Source of the DNA: Incurvaria masculella
Lineage: Eukaryota; Arthropoda; Insecta; Lepidoptera; Incurvariidae
DNA length: 64,000 nt
Direction of reading: 5' to 3'
NCBI GenBank assembly: GCA_946894095.1
Contig: OX335643.1
Location: forward strand, 4,327,036 to 4,391,035
Position numbers and translations under genes: made by a program. The notes beneath the pieces were generated by a model, which made no database searches, was not told the origin of the DNA, and saw only the letters and a list, made by a program, of their open reading frames with translations. Below are positions 41,001-53,000 of the stretch, piece after piece (the first letter of the stretch is position 1; each line of letters opens with the position of its first letter).

Positions 41001-44000
41001 GGTGAGAAGTTCTTTTAATTTTCTTATATCAATGACTCCCGTGACAAAAATGGGTTCTGGTTTTGGCGGTTTCGGCTCTTTTTGTGGTTTATCCTCTGGT
41101 TCCTCAATATTTCCTGATGCTAGAATTTCATATCTATTCTGTGTCGTTACTGCATATATTGTCTTGGTTAGTTTGCTATTTTTATTTGTTGTTTCCGGGC
41201 TTGCTTCAGCCTTCCTTTTCTTAGGCACCTGGTCATTTTGCCAGGGTTGGTTGTTTTTCGTTTGTTCATCGTTCAAATCGGGTGTATTTCCTTCTCTGTT
41301 AGGTTGATCTTCTTCACTTATTAGATTCTTTTTTTTAACTGGTGTTCCAAGTGAGTGACTCCTCGGGCGCGCAAACATGCTTTTATGAAATATTTGTTGT
41401 GACATCTTTGGGTTTTTGTTTTGTGTTTTGTTGTTTCCATTCATGCTGTTCTTACCAGCATCCAGAGCTACGTGTTCCTCGGTAATATTCTTCACGCTCT
41501 CCAGCCCGGGCACTGGAGGACGACGGTGGTCAGCCGGATTACGCGACGAGTTTTCTTGCGGCACAAAGTTGCCCCCCCCAGAATACGCGGGGCAGCCTGA
41601 GCTTTGCTCAGAGAGGGATTTCCCGGCATGGCCGGTACCCTCCTGGGGTAAATTCTCTTTGTTTGTGTCCATCATTCCTTTGGTCGTAGCTACCGAGGGT
41701 CCCATGTCTCGGTACGGTTTTCATTCAGAGTTTCCTTCTCCTGGCCAACAGCTGCCCTCTTAGGCTGACGAGTGTTGCCTCCCGGGTTAATGATAACGGA
41801 GTTTTCCTTCTCCGGCCTTGATGGTCCGCGGGAAGTATTTTATTTCCTTCCAGCCCTCCAGTAAACACACACAGCGCACGCACCATGTGTGTGTACTGGC
41901 GAGCCCTCCCCTATCCGCCACCTGGGGAACGCGCTCTCTAGGGATCTCAGCCACCCCGAGAGGTGTTTCCAAGTCAAACAAAATAATTTTGATCACGCTA
42001 CGACAAAATTCAAGGGCAAAGTAACATTACAAGGTTAGAATCACCCAAAAGTGCAGACGGCAAGTCATTATGACAGTAGCCAAAAAGTTTTAACATAATG
42101 TCAGTAGATGTGGTTATAGCAATCCATACGATCCAGAAGTCATAAAACATGAGTTGTTCAGTTTCGAATACATAATGACCTCTTTTCGGATTTGCGTCAC
42201 AGGTCTGTCCCGGCTTGTTCTAACTTCATGTCCTTCTTCAGCGCGAGGCGGAGAGCAAGCCGGAGGGCGGGGAGAAGGCGGCGGAGGCGGCGGCGGGGGC
42301 GGGGGGCAGCAGCAAGCAGAAGCAGGTGGCGGACATGCGCCGGCGCGCCTACACACTGATGCAAACGCAGCTGCGCCAGCAGAAACTGCTCATCGAGCGG
42401 CTCGAGAGCGGTGAGTGTGCTCCGCAGCAAGGGCGGGGGCTCAAGTCCCCTCTTTTAACAGTAAAAGTATATGGTTAGGCATTGAAGATGTTTCTTTATC
42501 TGCGTATCATATACAAGGTCAAGCCCAATAAAGAGCCTTAGGGTACTCTGGTAAGCGTGTTTTAGAATTGAGGTGTAGCATTGCCATCTTGAGCTTCAAA
42601 TATTTTTGCCTTCATGGACACTTGATAAGCTTAATTGCAGAGAATGGGATGTATATGAAGTGGCAAAGATCAAGCACTGATGTCATAGCCTTGGGTTCTG
42701 GGGCAAATCTACAGTAAATATTATGTAAAAGATTGGGCCCAATACAGAGACTTGCGGCACTCTGGAAGGAATTTAGAAAGCTATAGAATATTTACAGTGA
42801 GGGATGGTTCTATTTTATAAAGCCATCTTTTTTGTCAAACCTTGTCGAATGCTTGTTGTGATTTGAAGAAAACCAGGGATCAATACTATTTTCATTCGAA
42901 TGATGTCCTGATAACTTTGTGCAAGATTATGAGGATTTTGGTGGATCTATTCAGTTGTCATTGATTAATTCTTAAATTGTCATTTGCATTGCGCAGGTAA
43001 CGTGAACGAGCAGCAGCGGGAAGCACTGATGGAGGCGATCAAGACGGCTCAGGACGGCATCGAGAAGCTGCGGAAGGAACTGCTCACCCAACCCAAACCA
43101 GCGCAGGTAGGTTATTCACGGTGTCATTGGGTTATGCCCTCTCTCAAATCAGCATAAATAAACTTCAAGTTGTGTGACATAGACACATCAGCGAAAGCTG
43201 ATAGTCTAACAACAATAAAATAATGAAATTAAAACTAATAATCTACCCCAGTCGTGATTGTGTACATGAATACAGCTACAGTATGATCTTGCTGATCCCA
43301 TTTGTAACGGTGAGGTCGTGTGGTGAATGCTTGCCCTGCACCGATCCTTCAAGACATTTATTGTACGGTCTACAGTAGAACTCCGATTAAATGGATTGAC
43401 CTGATATCTGGATGGGCTCAAAGATCCGAAAGCACAAACGGTTTTTCTATAAAATATAAAGTTACGGCACAAGCCTTAACGTGTGCCATCTCCGCCAAAA
43501 CCGCCAAAAGAAGAAAATGTTTACTATTTAGAAACACATTGTGTTTGTATTATTTTATGTATATGTAATATATTAAATAGTAATGTATATGTATTTTATA
43601 TGTAATATGTATCTTGTTAGAAATAAATTAACTAAATAATAAAATTTCTTAATAAAAATATAAATAATTTCATTCTTTAATTTTTGTAAGATCACAATTA
43701 ATCCATATAATCGGCATTCTACTGTATATGCATATTGAGTGTTGCTAAATTAGTGGGATTGTACTGTAGCGATGATAAATTTCGTTTAGATTGTTATAGT
43801 TGTATAAAAACTTGGCTGGCACATGGTTTTTTCACACACTTAAAGCTTTAGGAATATCCAAAATGTGGGTCCCGGGATTGAGTGGTAATTTTTTTATATT
43901 TCAACTTAGCCCCGATTGCACGACGAGACGGCTGAGTTAATCAATGTTCAAACACGTCACTTTTAGTGAACCGCATAGAGTTCCTTCCATACTGTCCACA

Positions 44001-47000
44001 CAAAGTGACGTGTTTGATGATACTTTGACGTTGGTTTTGATTTTTTGTCCTTTCGTGCACTCAGCCCTTAGTTTCGTGCAACGCAAATTTTGACTGGTCA
44101 GTCTTTAATCATACGTTGACGGTGATGTTGAAGTGCAGGACGGTACGTGCAACCGGGCCTAAGTCACCTTCAAAACAATTGATGTAAATTTTTTTGTTCC
44201 GGTTCTAAGTTAACCCTTTGCATTTACAACCATCATATTTTTACTTCTGCAAAGCCTCTGAAACCAAATTGAACTTTAAATTATATTAATTATGCCATCA
44301 AATGGCTGCCTAAGGGTTTCAATATTCCCTGAGGCAATGTCTTCCTAAAAACAATCAAGTATTTAAAGAATGACCAGCATGTAGAATTATATTTATATTA
44401 TTTTAGTTTAGCTTTGAAGTTTAGGTCTTAAAATATCAAAATCAATTTATCTTTAATTTTGCCCTAAGAATTACCCCCTGGTATTAAAGATACACCACCG
44501 TTATGTTCAGTAAACAATAGTCTTGGCAGCAACAAATATTCCTGCAGCCAGCGATATAAAAGGGGAAGATTGGGTAAAGCACCTGAGAAAGTGTCACCGA
44601 TTTGCCAACAAGGCAAAATAGTGTTAGCTCTTTTACTCGCGCGGTAAATAGCATTGTATCTACCTTTGTCACTCCAAGGCCATCTGACACCAATGCACGC
44701 AGTAACACAATTTGATGGAACCAATATTTGACAATGCCATATCTTCCCATTTTATATCGCTGCCCGAAGTAGTTGAAATAACTCAAATGCTATTAATTAA
44801 CTCCCAACCGGGACAAAATGTTGACGACTCCAAGCCGGCCGTTTTATTGTTGTACATCCGTACTGAAGGCGTGCCCGGTTGTGTTGGATTGCGCAGGGCG
44901 AGAGCTCGGTCACACGCTCTATGAGTCGGCTGCGGCTAGGACAGGTACGGTAGACGCGTGCCTCCACACGTACTCACACGTAGCCGTCCGCTGGCCATCA
45001 CTCCTAACGTGCTAATTGCTCCGCTCAAACGACCATTGTACGCTGTCACGTCACAATCATGGTTGACCATCGGACCGTGATATATTGAGGGTGGTCCATA
45101 TAATTCGTGTCTGCATGCTTTTGGGCTTGGGGTGACCGATTTTACTCCTTCTAGATAAAGGTATAAACTCACCAATACTCTAAACCAATTTAAAGTTTTT
45201 ATATCATAATTTTTTTTTCTATTGTCTGTGGTTAGGGATTGTCCATTAGCCACGTGCGGTGGGAGGGATAGGTGGGAAAAGTTGAGTTATTTTATTGATA
45301 CTTTCAATTAAAAAACTAATATGTTGTAATTATACTTTCAATTAAAAAACCAATACGTCTAAAAATATTTTGAATAATACAATTAAATTGAAAATGTTAA
45401 AAAAATATAATAAATATTTAACAAAGGAAAACATCACGAGAGAGAGAGAGACTTTAACATATATCATGTGTATTTTTTCACACTAGCACTGTGGTTTGAA
45501 CAAGTGGTGAAAATCTGGTGTTGCGGTATGAAAATAACCAACTGGTGCAGGTGTTCTGTTTTGTGTCTAGTTAGGCCAAAACACCACAAATAAACAGTGG
45601 GTGAAACTCTCTTATAGATTGAACTTGACATCACCCATTCTCTGATAGAGGTGTTGGTGAGTTTACTCCTTTGATTGGGAGTTAAGCTTTTTATAAGGCC
45701 ATAAAAAAGTCATCTGGTTCAAATTATAATTAAGGGCCTGGTACTAGCCAAATCGCAAAGTTAGACGAGGCACCCCAAGTTAACTAACTAAGTCTGACGA
45801 TTATAAGTGTCATTCTTACAATATATGATTCCTTGTCTAGGAATTGAATTATTTTCGTTAATGTATGTTTCCTTTTTCTATACAAAATACATTGCGGAAA
45901 CGGTGTCCATTTCCGAACTTTTTTGACTAAATGTAGAAATCTAAAAGCAAATGGAATTTTTTGTTTATGCATATATGCTGTTTTTGCTTATATCTGGAAA
46001 TCGAATTACTTTCAGATTTCTAATGAGAAAAATCAACTTTTTTATTTTTATTATTATTTAAATAAATGATGGAATAAAAAAATATTAACAATCCATTATC
46101 AGACTGGAGGTCTATTTGGATTTGCTGAAGCGTTTCACTACATATTATTACATTTGTTATAAAGTGCATTTGTATGGCGCGAGTAGTTGGCTAGTCCTAG
46201 CGCCTTAATATATTATTCTGGTTTGTTTACTCACTGGGTGGGTGGTTATTAAACATTTTAATCGGCGATTGCATAGAAGTGTATCCGGTCTGTTTGGCCA
46301 AATAAACTCATTCATTGTTTATGACAGCTTGCTCCATAAACCATAAACACAAAACTTGTGTATCATTCTATATTCACTTCATGGATGGTTATTCCTTTTC
46401 CATATCACTGTGATCAATGGTCTGTTTATATACACCTTATGAGGATGACCAGACGAGCATTTGAACTCATATGTAGCATGTAGCTGTCATACATTGTTTA
46501 GATAACATAGTCTGTGTGCCTCTGTTCAATTTTGTACGTAATATTCTTCTTAGCCTAAGTCTATTTTTCGTTTGTAGCAAAACATTACAATTTCGAAGAC
46601 CGTTTTCATTTTAGACTCATTAGTTTTGTAAACATTTGAATTTAATATGTTAAATAGTTTGTAGATATTTGAGTTTAATCCATATTTTAATCCGTGAAGT
46701 AATCATTGTGCATCACCGCCTTCGATATTTCCGTCTTTGTGGATTTGATTTTGTTCATCAACATTTTGGTCTACCCTGCGTTCAAACACAATTTTTAATA
46801 TCCTGAAGTAATTTCTTAAATCGATACTAATATTATAAATGCGAAAGTAATTCTGTCTGTTACGTTTTCACGCCTGAACCACCAAACGAATTTTGATGAA
46901 ATTCGGTATAGAGAGATTCTGAAGTTTGGGAAAGGACATAGGCTACCTTTTCCCGCGAAAATTAAACTCAAAGGGGGAGAAATTGGGGATGGAAGTTTGT

Positions 47001-50000
47001 ATGGGGAACTCAGTTAATATCCAGGAAATTATTCAGCCCGACTTCAGTCCGAAACGACATTGACCCGAGCAGAGCCGGACACCTCAGGTAGTATTATTAT
47101 AAATGCAAAAGTTATTTTGTTCATCCGTCTGCTCGCGATGCTATAACGGTTAAACTATTGAGCCAAATTTGAATAAATTAAATAAAGAGTTATTCTGTTG
47201 GTTGAGGAAAGGACATGGGGTGTACCCATTTAACTTTAGCCTACCTACTGCGTACCGTGATGAGAAAAACAAATACGAGAACGGAAATATAAAAATGAAA
47301 TGTCATTAAGGTGGCCCAACCCGCTCATCTCCCCATACAAAAGGGGAAAGAAGATCACGCCCATATTTCTTGTCAGAGATCCCAAATTTTGCTCAAAATA
47401 GCTTTATTTGATCGAATTAGATGTCTGATGACCATTGGCATTGTAAAATTGTGTTTGGTTTCTAAGTTATAAGGTCCGAAAGTTCGAATTTTTCGCGCGT
47501 TTTATACAATAACTTTGGAGGTGGATTACGCAATGATAAAATAAGAACATCTTAAAACGATTAGTCATCAGACATAGCTTATTTAATCAAGATCTATGAT
47601 CTATTTGGTTTTTGTTAGATTTTTGACTACAGCGGTCGTGGTTTACTTTTAGCTATAAGTCGTTTTGAAATTAAAATTTTCGTAAATCTTACCAAATCAT
47701 ACACTATGCACATTGTCTTTTTTGTGGACATGTTGCATCTTCCTCATCACGGAGCCTGTCTTATTCTTTGAAACAGAGAAGGTCCCAGAGCGCAACAGCA
47801 CGGTGCCCGCTAATGAGTTAGGCCTGCCGGGTTGGGCCACCTTAAGCCTAGCAATTTAATATTTTCTATTCTCTATTTCCTAACACTGTGTCAGATCACA
47901 AGAATTAATGTGAAAAATTAATCCAAAGCATATAAAATTTGCACCTGAAAAACAATTTTATTTTATGCATGTGTTTGTTTTTGGCCTTGTGAATAATATG
48001 TAAGCATCAACAATCATTCTCAAATGCAATGTCTTTAGTCTGTTTTTTGCAAAATGTTTTTGAAGATGTGTTAATCGCGTGCGTAAAAAACGGTTTATAA
48101 TACAAAGAATGATTGTAATCTTAGGTTTCTATGTATGGAAGTGAGTAACTTCATTTCATTGCTATTTAAGTGCGACATCCAGTCACATGCTTCACGTATG
48201 GCTGGACGTAAAGCTACTGTGAATTGTTTTGGCCTCAATATAAACATTTTTTCTATCATTATTCTAATTAAAAATCAACACTTTTCTTTAGTTTTCCGTA
48301 TAACATTACTTCACAGATTTTGTTCCTAATAACCAACACTATAGGCTTGTGCAAAAAAAGTTTTTTTCCATGAGTCCATGACTCCTTTGAGTGTTTTTTT
48401 CGCTATTTCTTATGCTTTTGGATTTGACCATGACACGTGCACACTTGAAAAATTCAGCCTGTGTGTATATATATATATATATTTTATGAGACTGGACATG
48501 GATGGCTAATACCACACCTTCTGTCATGGTATTAGCCCAACACACCACATGGGAACTAGGTGCCATGCCAGGACCTTCCTTATATTGCACGGCTACATTG
48601 AACTGGTTGGAAAACACGGACAATTTTCATTGCCGCTTCGACCATCGTTCGTTCAATGCGATGGTACCAACCTGGGCGGGATTAACCCTACCACCTAGTA
48701 AGTAAGGAAGGGGACCTACAGTTTAACGTGGAATCCAAACCTAGGCCAGCCTCTCTCAACGGTCGAATGGTCACCCATCCAAGACCAGACCGGACCCAGC
48801 GTCGCTTAAGGGCCTGGTACTAGCCAAATCGCAAAGTTAGACGAGGCACCCCAAGTAAACTAACTAAGTCTGACGATTATAAGTGTCATCCTTACAATAT
48901 ATGATTCCTTGTCTAGGAATCGAATGATTTTCGTTAATGTATGTTTCCTTTTTCTATACAAAATACATTGCGGAAACGGTGTCCATTTCCGAACTTTTTT
49001 GACTAAATGTAGAAATCTAAAAGCAAATGGAATTTTTTGTTTATGCATATATGCTGTTTTTGCTTATATCTAGAAATCGACTTTCAGATTTCTAATGAGA
49101 AAAATCAACTTTTTTTATTTTTATTATTATTTAAATAAATGATGGAATAAAAAAATATTAACAATCCATTATCAGTCTGGAGTTCTATTTGGATTTGCTG
49201 AAGCGTTTCACTACATATTATTACATTTGTTAAAAAGTGCATTTGTATGGCGCGAGTAGTTGGCTAGTCCTAGCGCCTTAACTTCGGAGAGCGATCGCCG
49301 AAGTGTCGCGCCACTGGGCTATTGAGGCTGTATGAGGATGTAAATTTATAAATAATGTATTTTAACATGTAAATAAAATATATACTTTGAATAATAATAA
49401 TATACATACATGATGAATGTCGTGTCTCTCGGTGATGTCTGTTGACGCAGGTGTGTCTAATTGCGATTGGTGTGTCAGGGTGGTGCTGTGGTGAAGAAGC
49501 TGCGGAGCCGCGAGGAGGCGCAGAAGGAAATCCTGGACATGGAGCTGGATCTCTTCACAAAGCAGCAGGTATGCAACCCACTATTTGAAATTTTAACACC
49601 GCTGCCCTCTGTATCCGTAATGTAGCCTCAGCGTTTGATCATCGAGTGTACGCGGGCGATGGCTTACCCGGCTCATGAAGAGGCGCCCACGTCATTAAAA
49701 ACCCTTCCTAGCGGTACCAACTAGAATCAGGGCTCTTCTCTCGGCGCTCCTTGGTGCTGGTTGCACTTCGCGACATTCTCTTTGCGCCATATTTTCGTGA
49801 CACTTAAATCGACAATTACCAAAAGGTAAACTAATGACGAGATTCAAAGACAGTACATGGGTCTTGGCTCGAGCGAGCGCTGCGCGGATCCTAGTTCTGT
49901 ACGTACACACGATAGAACATTATGTTAAGTACATATAGTATGGTCGTTATGCTATCTCTATCTTGGCATGCCGCACCTGGTGTTGGCAATCATGTATATC

Positions 50001-53000
50001 GTATAGCGTATAGTACAACTATTAGTTTCTGCCCCCGGCTATAATAGGTATTCGTTGCTTACACTGATCTGTACAATTTTAGCCTTACACAGGACATAAT
50101 ATTGACCGCGTTACTAATATCACTTTGACGCGTCCAGGAGGGGCAGGACGTGACGGAACTGATGCGCAAGGTGGCGGAGCTGCGGCGGCAGCAGACGGCG
50201 CTGGCGGCTCCGTTCGCGCACGCGCCGCGCGCCGTCCCCCACCGCGGACTCTCCAGGTGGGTCACCCAGGACGAGGGTTGAAGTCACAGAGATTCAACGG
50301 GAATAGAGGGATTGTACGGTTACGAATGTGCAGGCCTTTCTAACTGCTGATACATGGCTACCGATAAAATTATGGCTGATATAGCCGCCCCCAATGCATC
50401 TGAAAGAGTCCTACTTTATCCTGGATCCAGATCTAAAGGGACAGGACATTTCGATGCTCCTGGTATATCTCGATTGATTTAAGTAGAGGCGATCACAAAT
50501 ACATTTCTCAAATCTTCAACGCTTCTTTTTTTTAAAAATTGCTACATTCAACATGTCATCGATGTCACCATATTGGACCATGCTTATTATAAGCTGGCAG
50601 AAAATAAAACAAAAGGGATGTGCGTGACCTCAACTTAAATTAATCGAGCTATACCGGTGGCACTTGGCGACACTTCACTTCTGGTATGCAACTCGAGGAT
50701 TAGCAAGAGGCACACGAAACAAGTATATCTTTGCTGGCCGAAGGCAACAATCAATCCCCGAACTTTGCTAGCTCAACCTAGCACCTAACTACGAAATCTA
50801 TCAGATCTATCAGACACTGACATGCCAACGCCAAAAAAACAAGTTGTTCTTTTGACAACAGGTCTTATTAAGGGCTAGGCAAAGTACCTTTCCATACAGT
50901 AGTCCTGCAAACTAAACAATTAAATATTGGAATTGTGTTCCTTATTACGCGTGAGGTGATGAAGGCTAGACGAAAAAAAAAACGTTTTTTTGCTGTCAAA
51001 CAGACGAAATTACCAGGGCTACAGAAATTTAGGAGATGTTTTAAAATGTTGTAACACTATAATCTGTGGCTGGGCCCTGTCTGTTACCATGCAGCTTTTG
51101 TTTTATTTTTAGGATGCCCCTGAATTTCTATGGAATTTTAATAATCTGCAAAAGTACCAGGGTGGCAGAAATTGTTAGATGTTTTTTTTGTTGTATTGCC
51201 AGACTGGAGATCTAGACAATTCGCCAGTTTCCATTTTCTGTTCTTCCTCAGTTGTTATTTGTTTCTCTTAATTTTCTTCTCATTAATATTTGTCACATTT
51301 TAACATGTATCATGGGAGATGTTTTAAAATTATGTAAAACTGTGGTCTGTGGCTGAGCCTTGTCTGTACTTACATGATATTAAAATCGCGAAGGGAAAAT
51401 CGTTTCTACCAGGTTTCCCATGACACCTCTCGTAATGTTTCGTTTGTGTAGCTACATATTATATCGCACAAAAATAATTTTAATAAGAAAACAATTATAT
51501 GACAATTAAATTCAAGAATTCAACTAAAACTGTTCATAACCGTCGCTAGAAAAAGTGCAAAAACTTATTTTGACCCCAGCACTGCATTCAGTTCACTCGT
51601 CTCGCACGTAGTACGCGTAAACTAACAAGAAATTCGAACAGGAGTAACATTTTTATGCATTTTTTGTTTATACCTGAATATTTGATAGAACAAAATTACT
51701 TAAAAATAAAGAGAAGTCAAACAAACCAAAGACACTGGAAAGTAGGATAGTTTGTTAGGATGTGGAAAAGACTCGTACGGTAAAAAATAAATAAAAAAGT
51801 GCTTTTAAAGACTCGAGACACGAATAATATTTTTATGTTGCAAGCTTTCGAATTGTGAAGAGGAAAATGAGGTAAGTTTGTAGGAACACTTTAACAATCC
51901 TTTCAGATATTGAATTTTTTAATAATAGTGAACATCAGCCACTGGACATTCTTTATGCTAATATACGAGGGTGGATCATAAAGTTTTTGGAATGACCATG
52001 AAAACAATGAAAATTTGATTGAAACGTAATTTTGTTTTTTACATAATCTCCTTCTAATTCGATACACTTAGTATACCGCTTTTCTAGATTGATTATTCCA
52101 TCCTTAAAAAAATATTGTTCATGAGCCTCGAAAACGTCCTCCACATCAGGCATGACCCCGTCGATATTCTCGAATTGGGTTCCACTGAGATTTGCTATCA
52201 ATTTTCGAAATACATGACAATCACTGGGGACTAACTCCAGTAAATATGGCATGGGAGCACGAAAGGTCGAAGCCAGCATCACTGATTGCAGTGGGGGCGA
52301 TTACAGATCTGTGAGCGGGCGCTTTGTTTTGATGATTCAGCACGCCGGACGTCAACTTTCCTCGTCGTTTTTCTTTAATGGTATCTCGCAATTTCGCGAT
52401 TAAAGCTGCATAATATGAACCGGGAATTGATAAACCTTTAGGCAAGTAGGCAATTAGGAGAATTCCTTCAACCTCCCATAACACAGGGGCCATAACTTTG
52501 CATGCAGTCGCAGCAACACGAAATGTCTTCATGGGAGGAGAAGACAGTCGTTTCCGGTACATGCTTTGTCGTTTCGTCTCGGTATTGAAGTGGTGCACCC
52601 ATGTTTTATCCATGGTTACAAAAATACCTAAGAAGAGTTCAGGATCTTCTTGAAAGATGTCAAGATTCCGCTTAGAAATGTCAAGACGTTGCTTCTTGTT
52701 CTCGTCAGTGAGCATTCGTGGTACCCATCTTGCTGACACTTTTTTAAAGTTCAAAACATCTGTAATTTTTTTTTTACCGCTGCTATAACTAATCTTTAGG
52801 GTCTCTGAGAGGTGGTTTATTGCAACTCGTCTGTCTTCCAAGACATTTTTTTCCACTTTTTGGACCTTTTCTTCTGTGAGGGAGGAGGACGGGTGTCCAG
52901 AGTGGGCGTCATCTTCACAGCTCGATCTGCTACGTTTGAAATCAGATATCCAGTAAGCAACGGGGGAATATGGTGGTGCACTGTCCCCTAATGGTTGCTG

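Larger units (their letters stand above)
37256..41962 (-). mobile_element. full-length Jockey-type non-LTR retrotransposon in swm intron 16
   Basis: A 4.7 kb element on the - strand, antisense to swm. It has a 5'UTR (41706-41962), ORF1 with zinc knuckles, ORF2 with endonuclease and reverse transcriptase, a short 3'UTR (about 37277-37374) and an approximately 21-nt poly(A) tail (T run on +). It is flanked by identical 12-bp copies of GTGTTTCCAAGT at 37244-37255 and 41963-41974, the expected target-site duplication. Both ORFs are intact, so the insertion looks young and possibly competent. The right flank continues into an older dispersed repeat also seen at 34742-34860. Confidence 0.95.

Noticed and set aside
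48770..49326. Possible 5S rRNA gene
   Set aside because: Only boxes A and C are conserved, the rest is diverged, it is joined to a SINE body and split by a MITE.
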